Of a stretch of 64,000 nucleotides of DNA, positions 24,330 to 38,324 are shown in pieces; the stretch's first letter is position 1, and each line of letters opens with the position of its first letter. The DNA is from Streptomyces triculaminicus. Lineage in GTDB: Bacteria; Actinomycetota; Actinomycetes; Streptomycetales; Streptomycetaceae. The notes under the pieces are model-generated. The model ran no database searches and was not told where the DNA came from. It worked only from the letters and a program-made list of their open reading frames with translations. The DNA is taken from assembly GCF_017349075.1 (NCBI RefSeq), contig NZ_JAFMOF010000002.1, positions 434,001 to 498,000 on the forward strand, written 5' to 3'. Made by a program: the position numbers and the translations under genes.

Positions 24330-24995
24330 ATGCAGTACCCCGTGGGACCGCCGCTGCCACCGGCCCACCCCCGATGCCGGCCGTTCCCCGCCGGGGAACG
24401 AGGCCGCCGGACACCTTCCCCGGCCCCCGTGGCGGCCGACGCCTCCACCGCCGCCGTCGCGGTGCTCCTCATCGGCCCCGCCGGCGCCGGCAAGACCACC
24501 GTGGCCCGGCACTGGGCGGACACCCGCCGGGTGCCCACGGCCCACATCAGCCTGGACGACGTGCGCGAATGGGTGCGCTCCGGCTTCGCGGACCCGCAGT
24601 CCGGCTGGAACGACCACTCCGAGGCGCAGTACCGCCTCGCCCGGCGCACCTGTGGCTTCGCCGCCCGTAACTTCCTCGCCAACGGCATCTCCTGCATCCT
24701 CGACGACGCCGTCTTCCCCGACCGGCCCGTGGTGGGCCTGGGCGGCTGGAAGCGGCACGTGGGCCCCGGCCTGCTGCCCGTCGTGCTGCTGCCGGGCCTG
24801 GAGGTGGTCCTCGAACGCAACGCCGAACGCAGCGGGAACCGCCGGCTCAGCGACGAGGAGGTCGCCCGGATCCACGGCCGGATGGCCGGCTGGTACGGCT
24901 CGGGGCTGCCCATCATCGACAACACCCACCAGGACGTCGCCACCACGGCCCGGCTCCTGGACGAGGTCGTCGCCCGCGCCCTCACCTCCTGGTAG
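24330..24995 (+). CDS. P-loop kinase-like AAA ATPase, function unknown
   Basis: 221 residues. After a Pro/Arg-rich N-terminal ~40 residues, Walker A is GPAGAGKTT (about 49-57). The pattern SLDDVREWVRSG, WNDHSEAQYRLARR, CILDDAVFP and a C-terminal lid-like region with VLERNAERSGNRR fits the AAA_33 / zeta-like small-molecule or polynucleotide kinase group. The substrate cannot be read from the sequence. ATG 24330 (MQYPVGPP) is chosen because the upstream frame is unlike coding sequence of its neighbours. Lies between aroQ and an M24-fold gene. Confidence 0.75.
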   Translation: MQYPVGPPLPPAHPRCRPFPAGERGRRTPSPAPVAADASTAAVAVLLIGPAGAGKTTVARHWADTRRVPTAHISLDDVREWVRSGFADPQSGWNDHSEAQYRLARRTCGFAARNFLANGISCILDDAVFPDRPVVGLGGWKRHVGPGLLPVVLLPGLEVVLERNAERSGNRRLSDEEVARIHGRMAGWYGSGLPIIDNTHQDVATTARLLDEVVARALTSW

Positions 24996-25061
24996 CGCGC
25001 GGGGCCCCGGTCGGAGTCCTCCGGAAGGCCGGAAAGCTCCGCCGAACGTACGCTCGGAGGC

Positions 25062-26171
25062 ATGTCCGAGGTGTACGCGGCACGGCGCTCCAGGCTGCGC
25101 GAGCGGTGCGAGGCGGCCGGCAGTGAGGCCGCCCTGGTCTCCGGCGAGGCCAACGTGCGCTATCTGGCGGGCGGAGCCCCGGCCGGCGCCGTGCTCCTCC
25201 TGGGGCCGGGCCCCGACGTGCTGGTGTGCGGCATCGACCCCTTCGCGGACGTCACCGGCGCCGGCCGGCCCGCCGACGACCTGGGCGTCCTGGTGCTGCC
25301 GAGCCCGGAGGGGGATCCGGCCGTGGCGGCCGCGGAGCGTGCCGTCGAGGCCGGGGCGGGCTCGCTGGCCCTGGAGGAGCACCACCTGACCGTGGCCCGG
25401 CACCGGGCGGTGCGTTCGGTGGCGCCCCGTGCGCGCCTGGAGGACCTGGGAACGGCCGTGGAGCAGCAGCGGATCGTCAAGGACGACGAGGAGATCTCGC
25501 ACCTGCGGATCGCCGCCGAGATCACCGACCAGGCGCTGGGGGAGCTGCTGGAGTCGATACTCGTCGGGCGCACCGAGCGGCATCTGGCGCTGGAGCTCGA
25601 GCGCCGGCTGATCGATCACGGGGCGGACGCGGCGGCGTTCCCCACCTCGGTGGGGGCCGGGCCGAACTCGGGGCGCGCCGGTCATGTGCCGACCGACCGC
25701 CGGGTGGAGGAGGGCGACTTCCTCAGCGTCTGCCTGGGTGCGGACTATCGTGGATACCGGAGCGAAATCGCTCGTACGTTTGTGATCGGATCCTCCCCGG
25801 CGGACTGGCAGATCGAGCTGTACGAGCAGGTGTTCGCAGCCCAGCGGGCGGGCCGGGAGGCCCTGGCGCCCGGCGCGGCGTACCGTGACGTGGACCGTGC
25901 GGCACGGGTCGTGCTGGAGGCCGCGGGCCACGGTGAGCGGGTCGGACCCCGCATCGGCCACGGCGTGGGGCTCGAAAACGACGAGGACCCTCGGCTGGCA
26001 CCGTCGGCAATGGGTAAACTGGACGCTTGCGTGCCGGTCACCGTAGATCCGGGAGTCCACCTCCCGGGACGGGGCGGCGTCCGGATCGATGACACGCTCG
26101 TCGTTCGCCCCGAGGCGGACGGCGGACCCGAGCTACTCACCATTACGACCAAAGAGCTGCTCGCGCTCTAG
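25062..26171 (+). CDS. M24 (aminopeptidase P-like) family protein with altered metal ligands
   Basis: 369 residues, with a creatinase/prolidase N-terminal domain (1-135) and a pita-bread M24 domain (about 140-369). Compared with E. coli aminopeptidase P ligands Asp-Asp-His-Glu-Glu, the equivalent positions here read Cys224 (SVCLGADY), Glu235 (YRSEIARTF), His300 (GHGVGL), Asp329 (VTVDPGVHL) and Asp343 (GVRIDDTLV). Only the His is identical. It may bind metal differently or have lost peptidase activity; automatic annotation would probably call it an Xaa-Pro aminopeptidase. Directly upstream of efp, a conserved pairing in many bacteria. Confidence 0.85.
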   Translation: MSEVYAARRSRLRERCEAAGSEAALVSGEANVRYLAGGAPAGAVLLLGPGPDVLVCGIDPFADVTGAGRPADDLGVLVLPSPEGDPAVAAAERAVEAGAGSLALEEHHLTVARHRAVRSVAPRARLEDLGTAVEQQRIVKDDEEISHLRIAAEITDQALGELLESILVGRTERHLALELERRLIDHGADAAAFPTSVGAGPNSGRAGHVPTDRRVEEGDFLSVCLGADYRGYRSEIARTFVIGSSPADWQIELYEQVFAAQRAGREALAPGAAYRDVDRAARVVLEAAGHGERVGPRIGHGVGLENDEDPRLAPSAMGKLDACVPVTVDPGVHLPGRGGVRIDDTLVVRPEADGGPELLTITTKELLAL

Positions 26172-26221
26172 CGGGGCGCATCGCACTTTCTGGTTCCACC
26201 AGCCCAGGAGATACCGCAACC

Positions 26222-26788
26222 GTGGCATCCACGAACGACCTCAAGAACGGCATGGTGCTCAAGCTCGAAGGCGGCCAGCTCTGGTCCGTCGTCGAGTTCC
26301 AGCACGTCAAGCCCGGCAAGGGCCCCGCCTTCGTCCGTACGAAGCTGAAGAACGTGCTCTCCGGCAAGGTGGTCGACAAGACCTTCAACGCCGGCGTGAA
26401 GGTCGAGACGGCCACCGTCGACAAGCGGACGATGCAGTTCTCGTACATGGACGGCGAGTACTTCGTCTTCATGGACATGGGCACGTACGACCAGCTGATG
26501 GTCGACCGCAAGGCCGTCGGCGACGCCGCCAACTTCCTGCTCGAGGGCTTCGAGGCCACCGTCGCGCAGCACGAGGGCTCCGTCCTCTACGTCGAGCTCC
26601 CGGCCGCGGTCGAGCTGGTCATCGAGCACACCGACCCGGGTGTCCAGGGCGACCGCTCCACCGGCGGCACCAAGCCCGCGAAGCTCGAGACCGGCTACGA
26701 GATCCAGGTCCCGCTCTTCATCACCACGGGTGAGAAGATCAAGGTCGACACGCGCACCGGCGATTACCTCGGCCGGGTGAACAGCTAA
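26222..26788 (+). CDS. efp: Elongation factor P
   Basis: Binds stalled ribosomes at poly-proline stretches and promotes peptide bond formation. It has 188 residues in three beta-barrel domains. The tip loop reads KPGKGPAF with Lys33; the Pro-flanked PGKGPA loop is the actinobacterial type that is reported to work without lysine modification, and no epmA/earP gene is visible here. The C-terminal block is [14 protein letters not shown]. The start is GTG, preceded by an AGGAG-type site. The gene is two bases from nusB. Confidence 0.97.
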   Translation: MASTNDLKNGMVLKLEGGQLWSVVEFQHVKPGKGPAFVRTKLKNVLSGKVVDKTFNAGVKVETATVDKRTMQFSYMDGEYFVFMDMGTYDQLMVDRKAVGDAANFLLEGFEATVAQHEGSVLYVELPAAVELVIEHTDPGVQGDRSTGGTKPAKLETGYEIQVPLFITTGEKIKVDTRTGDYLGRVNS

Positions 26789-26790
26789 CC

Positions 26791-27219
26791 GTGTCCGCCC
26801 GCAGCAAGGCACGTAAGCGCGCCTTCCAGATCCTCTTCGAGGCCGACCAGCGCGGTGCCTCCGCGCAGAACGTCCTCGCGGACTGGATCCGGCATGCCCG
26901 GTCCGACGACCGTCAGCCGTCGGTCAATCCGTACACGATGCAGCTCGTCGAGGGCTACGCGCAGCACGTCGCGCGGATCGACGAACTGATCGCCACCTAC
27001 GCGGTCGACTGGGACCTGGACCGGATGCCCGTCGCGGACCGGAACATCGTCCGGCTCGGCGCGTACGAGCTGATCTGGGAGGACGAGACCCCGGACGCGG
27101 TGGCGATCGACGAGGCGGTGCAACTCGCCAAGGAGTTCTCCACCGACGACTCGCCCGCCTTTGTCAACGGCCTTCTGGGCCGTTTCAAGGAGCTCAAGCC
27201 GAGCATTCGGCGCTCATAA
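26791..27219 (+). CDS. nusB: Transcription antitermination protein NusB
   Basis: All-helical RNA-binding protein of the rRNA antitermination complex, partner of NusE (S10). It has 142 residues. Recognisable segments are RSKARKRAFQILFEAD at the N-terminus, DRNIVRLGAYELIWE and the C-terminal DDSPAFVNGLLGRF. It starts with GTG two bases after the efp stop, so the two share an mRNA. A long perfect palindrome ends the operon. Confidence 0.96.
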   Translation: MSARSKARKRAFQILFEADQRGASAQNVLADWIRHARSDDRQPSVNPYTMQLVEGYAQHVARIDELIATYAVDWDLDRMPVADRNIVRLGAYELIWEDETPDAVAIDEAVQLAKEFSTDDSPAFVNGLLGRFKELKPSIRRS

Positions 27220-27240
27220 GGCACAGACGCCGTAACGCAC

Positions 27241-27290
27241 AACCGCCGTGGGGCGGGAAACCCGGCCGGGTTTCCCGCCCCACGGCGGTT
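27241..27290. terminator. 50-bp perfect palindrome between nusB and bldD
   Basis: Two 25-bp arms (27241-27265 and 27266-27290) with no spacer lie between convergent genes. It should act as a terminator in both directions; the centre CCGG would open to form the loop. Confidence 0.85.
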
Positions 27291-27330
27291 TGTTATCGGC
27301 AAAAGTAAGGCCTGGCGGCCCTGGTGACCG

Positions 27331-27831
27331 CTACGCGTCCTCGTGCTGCACGGCACGACGCGCGTCGGCGTCCAGGACGCCCCAGCTGATCAGCTGCTCG
27401 GTGAGCACCGAGGGCGACTGGTCGTAGATCACGGCGAGGGTGCGCAGGTCGTCCTGACGGATCGAGAGGACCTTGCCGTTGTAGTCGCCGCGCTGGCTCT
27501 GGATGGTCGCGGCATAGCGCTGAAGCGGGCCCGCCTTCTCGGCCGGGACGTGGGCGAGCCGCTCCAGGTCCAGGACCAGCTTCGGCGGGGGCTCGGCGGC
27601 GCCGCCGGGCGTGGTGCCGGGCAGCAGCTCCTGCACGGGCACACCGTAGAAGTCGGCCAGCTCGGCCAGGCGCTGCACGGTCACGGCACGGTCGCCGCGC
27701 TCGTACGAACCCACCACGACGGCCTTCCAGCGCCCCTGGGACTTCTCCTCGACACCATGGAGGGAGAGGCCCTGCTGGGTGCGGATGGCGCGGAGCTTGG
27801 CCCCGAGCTGTTTGGCGTATTCGCTGGACAT
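27331..27831 (-). CDS. bldD: BldD, c-di-GMP-responsive master repressor of development
   Basis: Repressor that holds Streptomyces in vegetative growth when bound to tetrameric c-di-GMP. It has 166 residues: an N-terminal Xre-type helix-turn-helix (about 5-70, with AVVVGSYERGDRAVTVQRLAEL) and a C-terminal c-di-GMP domain. The ligand signature R-x-D-x8-R-x-x-D is intact: Arg114, Asp116, Arg125 and Asp128 in RGDYNGKVLSIRQDD. ATG 27831 gives MSSEYAKQLG, the known N-terminus. A perfect BldD box lies about 75 bases upstream, consistent with known autoregulation. Confidence 0.97.
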   Translation of the reverse strand: MSSEYAKQLGAKLRAIRTQQGLSLHGVEEKSQGRWKAVVVGSYERGDRAVTVQRLAELADFYGVPVQELLPGTTPGGAAEPPPKLVLDLERLAHVPAEKAGPLQRYAATIQSQRGDYNGKVLSIRQDDLRTLAVIYDQSPSVLTEQLISWGVLDADARRAVQHEDA

Positions 27832-27906
27832 AAAGCTCCCCGGACGCTGTATCGACGTGCGACGGCGTCTTCTGCGACTGCCGCGTGTCTGGTAACTCAC
27901 TGTGAG

Positions 27907-27921
27907 GTTACGCAGCGTAAT
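27907..27921. promoter_or_regulatory. BldD box in the bldD promoter region
   Basis: GTTACGCAGCGTAAT matches the published BldD consensus nTnACnC(A/T)GnGTnAn at every defined position. It is adjacent to a second palindrome CTCACTGTGAG at 27896-27906, which fits only partly. Position between bldD and pyrR supports autoregulation of bldD. Confidence 0.82.
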
Positions 27922-28022
27922 CTCGGTTCGTCAAGCCGAATGCCGCCCGCTCTGGGCCGTCAGGGGGTGATGGCAAGAGGCGCCCGGCGGTGCTGGTACG
28001 GTGAAACATGTAAATCCGACGT

Positions 28023-28637
<615 letters not shown>

Positions 28638-28727
28638 TCCCCCGTCACGGACCCGGTGATCCCGGGGCCGTGCCGCGGCATGCCCGTCCGTACCCCCCGC
28701 ATACCTCCTCAACCACGGAGCAACCGG

Positions 28728-29714
28728 ATGCAGCGCCATCTCATCTCGGCCGCCGACCTCACCCGCGACGACGCCGTCCTGATCCTCGACACCGCCGAGG
28801 AAATGGCCCGGGTCGCCGACCGGCCCATCAAGAAGCTGCCGACCCTGCGCGGCCGCACCGTCGTCAACCTCTTCTTCGAGGACTCGACGCGGACCCGTAT
28901 CTCCTTCGAGGCCGCCGCCAAGCGGCTGTCCGCCGACGTCATCAACTTCTCCGCCAAGGGCTCCTCGGTCTCCAAGGGCGAGTCGCTCAAGGACACCGCC
29001 CTGACCCTTGAGGCCATGGGCGCGGACGCGGTCGTCATCCGCCACCACGCCTCCGGCGCCCCCTACCGGCTGGCGAACTCCGGCTGGATCGACGGCGCCG
29101 TCGTCAACGCCGGCGACGGCACCCACGAGCACCCCACCCAGGCCCTGCTGGACGCCTTCACCATGCGCCGCCGCCTGGTCGGCCGGGACGCGGGCCTGGG
29201 CAAGGACCTGGCCGGGCGCCGCATCACGATCGTCGGCGACGTGCTGCACAGCCGCGTCGCCCGCTCCAACGTGCTCCTGCTGCACACCCTGGGCGCCGAG
29301 GTCACGCTGGTCGCGCCGCCCACGCTGGTGCCGGTGGGCGTCGAGAGCTGGCCGTGCGAGGTCTCCTACGACCTGGACGCGGTGCTGCCGAAGTCCGACG
29401 CCGTGATGATGCTGCGGGTGCAGCGCGAGCGGATGAACGCCGCGTTCTTCCCGACCGAGCGTGAGTACGCGCGCCGCTACGGCCTGGACGGCGACCGCAT
29501 GGCGAAGATGCCGGAGCACTCCGTCGTCATGCACCCCGGCCCGATGAACCGCGGCATGGAGATCACCGCGGAGGTCGCCGACTCCCCGCGCTGCACGGCC
29601 GTCGAGCAGGTCGCCAACGGCGTCTCGATCCGCATGGCCGTCCTCTACCTGCTGCTCGGCGGCTCCGAGCCGGCCGTCACCACGAACACCGCCCGCACCG
29701 AGGAGAACAAGTAA
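28728..29714 (+). CDS. pyrB: Aspartate carbamoyltransferase, catalytic chain
   Basis: Condenses carbamoyl phosphate with aspartate, the committed step of UMP synthesis. It has 328 residues. The carbamoyl-phosphate loop [13 protein letters not shown], the 80s-loop [24 protein letters not shown] and the HPGPMNRG signature are present. No pyrI regulatory subunit is encoded, as usual in actinobacteria; pyrB here normally associates with dihydroorotase. ATG 28728 (MQRHLISA) is chosen over upstream in-frame starts because it begins the conserved region and follows CGGAGCAACC. Confidence 0.96.
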   Translation: MQRHLISAADLTRDDAVLILDTAEEMARVADRPIKKLPTLRGRTVVNLFFEDSTRTRISFEAAAKRLSADVINFSAKGSSVSKGESLKDTALTLEAMGADAVVIRHHASGAPYRLANSGWIDGAVVNAGDGTHEHPTQALLDAFTMRRRLVGRDAGLGKDLAGRRITIVGDVLHSRVARSNVLLLHTLGAEVTLVAPPTLVPVGVESWPCEVSYDLDAVLPKSDAVMMLRVQRERMNAAFFPTEREYARRYGLDGDRMAKMPEHSVVMHPGPMNRGMEITAEVADSPRCTAVEQVANGVSIRMAVLYLLLGGSEPAVTTNTARTEENK

Positions 29715-29716
29715 CC

Positions 29717-31003
29717 ATGACGAAGATCCTGATCCGTGGTGCGAAGGTCCTCGGCGGCGAGCCGCAGGACGTCCTGATCGACGGCGAGACCATCGCCGAG
29801 GTCGGCACCGGCCTGAGCGCCGAGGGCGCCACCGTCGTCGAGGCCGAGGGCAAGATCCTGCTGCCCGGCCTGGTCGACCTCCACACCCACCTGCGCGAGC
29901 CCGGCCGCGAGGACTCCGAGACCGTCCTGACCGGCACCCGGGCGGCCGCGAGCGGCGGCTACACCGCCGTCTTCGCCATGGCCAACACCTTCCCCGTCGC
30001 CGACACCGCCGGCGTCGTCGAGCAGGTCTGGCGCCTGGGCAAGGAGTCCGGCTACTGCGACGTGCAGCCCATCGGCGCCGTCACGGTCGGCCTGGAGGGC
30101 AAGAAGCTCGCCGAGCTCGGCGCCATGCACGAGTCCGCCGCCGGGGTCACCGTCTTCTCCGACGACGGCAAGTGCGTCGACGACGCCGTGATCATGCGCC
30201 GTGCGCTGGAGTACGTGAAGGCCTTCGGTGGCGTCGTCGCCCAGCACGCCCAGGAGCCCCGGCTCACCGAGGGCGCCCAGATGAACGAGGGCGTCGTCTC
30301 CGCCGAGCTGGGCCTGGGCGGCTGGCCGGCCGTCGCCGAGGAGTCGGTGATCGCCCGCGACGTCCTGCTCGCCGAGCACGTCGGCTCCCGGGTGCACATC
30401 TGCCACCTGTCCACGGCCGGCTCGGTGGAGATCGTCCGCTGGGCCAAGTCGCGCGGCATCGACGTCACCGCCGAGGTCACCCCGCACCACCTGCTGCTGA
30501 CCGACGAGCTCGTCCGCTCGTACAACCCCGTCTACAAGGTGAACCCGCCGCTGCGCACCGAGCGCGACGTGATGGCGCTGCGCGAGGCCCTGGCCGACGG
30601 CACGATCGACATCGTGGCCACCGACCACGCCCCGCACCCGCACGAGGACAAGGACTGCGAGTGGGCCGCGGCCGCCATGGGCATGGTGGGCCTGGAGACC
30701 GCGCTGGCGGTCGTCCAGCACACGATGGTCGAGACCGGGCTGCTGGACTGGGCCGGCGTCGCCGAGCGCATGTCGTTCAAGCCCGCTCGCATCGGAAGCC
30801 TCTCCGGTCACGGCCGCCCCATCGCCGCCGGGGAGCCCGCCAACCTCACCCTCGTCGATTCCGCTTACCGTGGTGTCGTGGACCCCGCGGGCTTCGCCTC
30901 CCGCAGCCGTAACACCCCCTACGAGGGTCGTGAGCTGCCGGGTCGCGTCACCCACACCTTCCTGCGGGGCCGGGCGACGGTCGTGGACGGGAATCTCGCG
31001 TGA
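29717..31003 (+). CDS. pyrC: Dihydroorotase
   Basis: Zinc amidohydrolase cyclising carbamoyl aspartate to dihydroorotate. It has 428 residues, the type I length. The metal motif is DLHTHLREPG (D-x-H-x-H-x-R), followed by the CHLSTAGSVEIV block, VTPHHLLLTDE and the catalytic Asp in ATDHAPHPHEDKDCEW. It starts two bases after the pyrB stop and its own stop overlaps the next GTG, so it sits in a tightly coupled operon. Confidence 0.97.
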   Translation: MTKILIRGAKVLGGEPQDVLIDGETIAEVGTGLSAEGATVVEAEGKILLPGLVDLHTHLREPGREDSETVLTGTRAAASGGYTAVFAMANTFPVADTAGVVEQVWRLGKESGYCDVQPIGAVTVGLEGKKLAELGAMHESAAGVTVFSDDGKCVDDAVIMRRALEYVKAFGGVVAQHAQEPRLTEGAQMNEGVVSAELGLGGWPAVAEESVIARDVLLAEHVGSRVHICHLSTAGSVEIVRWAKSRGIDVTAEVTPHHLLLTDELVRSYNPVYKVNPPLRTERDVMALREALADGTIDIVATDHAPHPHEDKDCEWAAAAMGMVGLETALAVVQHTMVETGLLDWAGVAERMSFKPARIGSLSGHGRPIAAGEPANLTLVDSAYRGVVDPAGFASRSRNTPYEGRELPGRVTHTFLRGRATVVDGNLA

Positions 31004-31575
31004 CATCTGCACTCATCAATCTGGCGGCCGAGCAGAAGTCTGCCGACGTCACCGACTGGGCCGCGCGCATCGGCTGGGTGGTCGGGCTGCTGCTCTTCAT
31101 CGCGCTGGTCTACTGGCTGATGCGCGAGGGATGGAAGTGGCGCGGCACGCTCCAGGGCGGCCTGCCCGAGCTGCCCGCGGCCCCCGCCGAGGCGGGCGAG
31201 CCCACCCTCGTGACGACCGGCCGCTACCACGGCTCCACCACCGCCGGACAGTGGCTCGACCGCATCGTCGCGCACGGCCTGGGCACCCGTAGCAAGGCCG
31301 GGCTCACCCTGACGGAGCAGGGCGTGGCCGTCACGCGGCCCGGCGCCCAGGACTTCTTCATCCCGGCCGCCGCGCTGCGCGGCGCCCGGCTCGACAAGGG
31401 CATCGCGGGCAAGGTCCTCGCCGAGGGCGGCCTGCTCGTGATCACCTGGCAGCACGGCGACACCACGATCGACTCCGGCTTCCGCTTCGACCGGGCGGCC
31501 GAGCACACGGACTGGGCCGAGGCCCTGACCACCCTGCACAACCAGCACAGCACCGACATGGAAGGCGCACGATGA
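31000..31575 (+). CDS. Membrane-anchored PH-like protein embedded in the pyr operon
   Basis: 191 residues, function unknown. One N-terminal transmembrane helix (about residues 24-42, [17 protein letters not shown]) is followed by a short Pro-rich stretch and a beta-rich cytoplasmic domain of about 120 residues that resembles bacterial PH-like domains ([57 protein letters not shown]). It overlaps pyrC and carA by four bases at each end. It is conserved between these two genes in actinobacteria as I recall, suggesting a link to pyrimidine synthesis or simply shared expression. Confidence 0.85.
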   Translation: MTSALINLAAEQKSADVTDWAARIGWVVGLLLFIALVYWLMREGWKWRGTLQGGLPELPAAPAEAGEPTLVTTGRYHGSTTAGQWLDRIVAHGLGTRSKAGLTLTEQGVAVTRPGAQDFFIPAAALRGARLDKGIAGKVLAEGGLLVITWQHGDTTIDSGFRFDRAAEHTDWAEALTTLHNQHSTDMEGAR

Positions 31576-32706
31576 CGACCTCCACCAGGGGGACCGGCAA
31601 GCTCCCCGCCGTACTTGTCCTGGAGGACGGACGTACGTTCCGCGGACGCGCCTACGGGGCCGTCGGGGAGACCTTCGGCGAGGCCGTGTTCTCCACCGGC
31701 ATGACCGGCTATCAGGAGACCCTGACCGACCCCTCGTACCACCGCCAGGTCGTCGTCATGACGGCCCCGCACGTCGGCAACACCGGCGTCAACGACGAGG
31801 ACCCCGAGTCCGCCCGCATCTGGGTCGCCGGCTACGTCGTCCGCGACCCCGCCCGCGTCCCGTCCAACTGGCGCTCGCGCCGCTCCCTGGACGAGGAGCT
31901 GGCCAAGCAGGGCGTCGTCGGCATCAGCGGCGTCGACACCCGCGCGCTCACCCGCCACCTGCGCGAGCGCGGCGCGATGCGCGTCGGCATCTTCTCCGGC
32001 CAGGCGCTGCCCGACGAGGGCATCATGCTCGCCAGGGTCCGCCAGGCCCCCGAGATGAAGGGCGCCGACCTCTCCGCCGAGGTCGCCACCAAGGAGACCT
32101 ACGTCGTCCCCGCCATCGGTGAGAAGCGCTTCACCGTCGCCGCGGTCGACCTGGGCATCAAGGGCATGACCCCGCACCGCATGGCCGAGCGCGGCATCGA
32201 GGTGCACGTCCTGCCCGCGACCGCCACCGCCGAGGACGTCTACGCCGTGAACCCCGACGGCGTGTTCTTCTCCAACGGCCCCGGCGACCCCGCCACCGCC
32301 GACCACCCGGTCTCCGTGATGCGCGAGGTCCTCTCCCGGAAGACCCCGCTGTTCGGCATCTGCTTCGGCAACCAGATCCTCGGCCGCGCCCTCGGCTTCG
32401 GCACCTACAAGCTGAAGTACGGCCACCGGGGCATCAACCAGCCCGTGCAGGACCGTACGACCGGCAAGGTCGAGGTCACCGCCCACAACCACGGCTTCGC
32501 CGTCGACGCCCCGCTCGACGCCGCGACCGACACGCCCTACGGACGGGTCGAGGTCTCCCACGTCTGTCTCAACGACAACGTGGTCGAAGGCCTCCAGCTC
32601 CTCGACCAGCCGGCATTCAGCGTCCAGTACCACCCCGAGGCAGCCGCAGGACCGCACGACGCCGCGTACCTGTTCGACCGCTTCGTCTCCCTGATGGAGG
32701 GCCAGC

Positions 32707-32714
<8 letters not shown>
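31572..32714 (+). CDS. carA: Carbamoyl-phosphate synthase small subunit
   Basis: Glutamine amidotransferase subunit providing ammonia to CarB. It has 380 residues. The N-terminal small domain carries [18 protein letters not shown], and the class I GATase domain has the catalytic Cys in [17 protein letters not shown] and the His-Glu pair in [18 protein letters not shown] 31572 overlaps the upstream stop. It overlaps carB by eight bases. The enzyme feeds both pyrimidine and arginine synthesis. Confidence 0.97.
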
Positions 32715-36018
<3,304 letters not shown>

Positions 36019-36029
36019 GGCTCCCGCAT

Positions 36030-36059
36030 CGAGGGGGACACCGGAAGGTGTCCCCCTCG
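36030..36059 (+). terminator. Hairpin between carB and pyrD
   Basis: 13-bp inverted repeat (CGAGGGGGACACC with its complement) closed by a GGAA loop, 11 bases after carB. It may reduce read-through into pyrD-pyrF rather than abolish it. Confidence 0.72.
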
Positions 36060-36100
36060 GCATGCGCCCCGTCCGCCCCTCCCGCCCCGGAAGGCCCGCC

Positions 36101-37219
36101 ATGTACCGCCTCTTCTTCGACCTGATCTTCAAGCGCATGGACCCCGAGAAGGCCCACCACCTGGCCTTCGCCTGGATCCGCGCCGCCGCCCGCGTACCCG
36201 TCCTGCGCACGCTCGTCGCCGCGGTCCTCGCCCCCCGCCACAAGGCGCTGCGCACCGAGGCCCTGGGCCTGCGCATGCACGGCCCGTTCGGCCTCGCCGC
36301 CGGCTTCGACAAGAACGCCGCCGCCATCGACGGCATGAGCATGCTCGGCTTCGACCACATCGAGATCGGCACCGTCACCGCCCAGCCGCAGCCCGGCAAC
36401 CCCAAGAAGCGCCTCTTCCGCCTCGTCGCGGACCGCGCGCTCATCAACCGCATGGGCTTCAACAACGACGGCTCCGCGGCCGTCGCGGAGCGCCTGGCGG
36501 CCCGCGAGGCGATCTTCAGGACGACGGTCGGCGTCAACATCGGCAAGACCAAGGTCGTTCCGGAGGAGGAGGCCGTCGCCGACTACGTCACCTCCACCGA
36601 GCGTCTGGCCGCCCACGCCGACTACCTCGTCGTCAACGTCTCCTCGCCCAACACGCCCGGCCTGCGGAACCTGCAGGCCACCGAGGCGCTGCGCCCGCTG
36701 CTCGCCGCCGTCCGCGAGGCCGCCGACCGCACCGTCACCTCGCGCCGGGTGCCGCTGCTGGTCAAGATCGCCCCGGACCTGGCCGACGAGGACGTCGACG
36801 CCGTCGCCGACCTCGCCGTCGAGCTGGGCCTGGACGGCATCATCGCCACCAACACCACGATCGCCCGCGACGGCCTGGGCCTGAGGACGCCGAAGGGCAC
36901 CGTCGAGGCGATCGGGGCCGGCGGGCTGTCCGGCGCCCCCCTCAAGGAGCGCTCGCTGCAGGTCCTGAGCCGCCTGTACGCCCGTGTGGGCGACCGGATC
37001 ACCCTGGTGGGTGTCGGGGGCATCGAGACCGCCGACGACGCCTGGGAGCGCATCCTGGCGGGCGCCACGCTGGTCCAGGGCTACAGCGCCTTCATCTACG
37101 AGGGCCCGTTCTGGTGCCGGAAGATCCACAAGGGCCTGGCCGAGCGCCTGGCCGCCAGCCCCTACGCCACCCTCGCCGAGGCCGTCGGCGCCGAGACCCG
37201 GAAGAAGGCAGCCGCATGA
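36101..37219 (+). CDS. pyrD: Quinone-dependent dihydroorotate dehydrogenase (class 2)
   Basis: Membrane-associated FMN enzyme oxidising dihydroorotate to orotate with quinone as acceptor. It has 372 residues. The N-terminal amphipathic helices ([23 protein letters not shown]) are the class 2 membrane-binding element. FMN and substrate residues are seen in [32 protein letters not shown] with the catalytic Ser, and GVGGI. ATG 36101 is chosen because upstream sequence is Pro/Arg-rich and unconserved. Its stop overlaps the pyrF ATG. Confidence 0.96.
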   Translation: MYRLFFDLIFKRMDPEKAHHLAFAWIRAAARVPVLRTLVAAVLAPRHKALRTEALGLRMHGPFGLAAGFDKNAAAIDGMSMLGFDHIEIGTVTAQPQPGNPKKRLFRLVADRALINRMGFNNDGSAAVAERLAAREAIFRTTVGVNIGKTKVVPEEEAVADYVTSTERLAAHADYLVVNVSSPNTPGLRNLQATEALRPLLAAVREAADRTVTSRRVPLLVKIAPDLADEDVDAVADLAVELGLDGIIATNTTIARDGLGLRTPKGTVEAIGAGGLSGAPLKERSLQVLSRLYARVGDRITLVGVGGIETADDAWERILAGATLVQGYSAFIYEGPFWCRKIHKGLAERLAASPYATLAEAVGAETRKKAAA

Positions 37220-38067
37220 CCTCCCCCGAGCCCTTCGGCGCCCGGCTGCGCCGCGCCATGGACGAGCGCGGTCCGCTGTGCGTCGGCATCGACCCGCACG
37301 CCTCCCTGCTCGCCGACTGGGGCCTGTCCGACGACATCGCGGGCCTGGAGCGCTTCACGTACACGGTCGTGGAGGCCCTGGCCGACCGGGTGGCCGTCCT
37401 CAAGCCGCAGTCGGCCTTCTTCGAGCGCTTCGGCTCGCGCGGCGTCGCCGTCCTGGAGCGGGCCGTGGCCGACTCCCGTGCCGCCGGCGCGCTCGTGCTG
37501 ATGGACGCCAAGCGCGGCGACATCGGCTCGACCATGGCCGCGTACGCCGCGACCTACCTCGACCCCGCCTCCCCGCTGTTCTCCGACGCGGTCACCGTCA
37601 GCCCGTACCTGGGCTACGGCTCCCTGCGCCCGGCGCTGGACCTGGCGCGCGAGAGCGGCACCGGCGTCTTCGTCCTCGCCCTCACCTCCAACCCGGAGGG
37701 CGCCGAGGTGCAGCACGCGGTGCGGGCGGACGGCTCGAGCGTCGCGGCCACGATGCTGGACCACCTGCGGGCCGAGAACGCGGACGCCGCGCCCATGGGC
37801 TCGTACGGCGCCGTCGTCGGGGCCACGCTGAGTGACTCCCTGAGCGCCGCGGGTGCCGATCTGGCCATCAACGGCCCGCTGCTCGCCCCCGGCATCGGGG
37901 CGCAGGGCGCCACCGCCGCCGACCTGCCCAGGGTCTTCGGCGCGGCCGTGCGGGACGTTGTCCCGAATGTGAGCCGTGGAGTGCTCCGGCACGGGCCGGA
38001 TACGGCCGCTCTGCGCGAGAGCGCGGCGCGTTTCGCCGCCGAGGTGCGCGAAGCGGTGGCCGGGTAG
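37216..38067 (+). CDS. pyrF: Orotidine 5'-phosphate decarboxylase
   Basis: Decarboxylates OMP to UMP, the final step of the pathway. It has 283 residues, the longer actinobacterial (type 2) form. The catalytic D-x-K-x-x-D motif is [12 protein letters not shown]; substrate binding is also seen in [10 protein letters not shown] and the C-terminal [10 protein letters not shown]. It overlaps pyrD by four bases (ATGA). pyrE is absent from this cluster and must be elsewhere on the chromosome. Confidence 0.96.
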   Translation: MTSPEPFGARLRRAMDERGPLCVGIDPHASLLADWGLSDDIAGLERFTYTVVEALADRVAVLKPQSAFFERFGSRGVAVLERAVADSRAAGALVLMDAKRGDIGSTMAAYAATYLDPASPLFSDAVTVSPYLGYGSLRPALDLARESGTGVFVLALTSNPEGAEVQHAVRADGSSVAATMLDHLRAENADAAPMGSYGAVVGATLSDSLSAAGADLAINGPLLAPGIGAQGATAADLPRVFGAAVRDVVPNVSRGVLRHGPDTAALRESAARFAAEVREAVAG

Positions 38068-38324
38068 CGCGTCCCAGGCCGGAGGGAGCGGCGAGTTAAC
38101 GCCAAAGACCAAGGAAAATTGTCGGTCATTATGTCCGGAAAAGTCCGGGTCGATCGAGGCTGACCAGGACTTTTCGCTTGTTCTCGCTGACTGGAGCGGG
38201 ATCGGCCGCTAGTCTCCGACGAGAGCGAACGTGCAAGCGCGTTGCTCGTTGCTCCGCAGGTGTGGGCCGACTAGGTTCCTCACCGGTCCGTATCCGACAG
38301 TTCGACATCCGAGGTGACGTAGGC

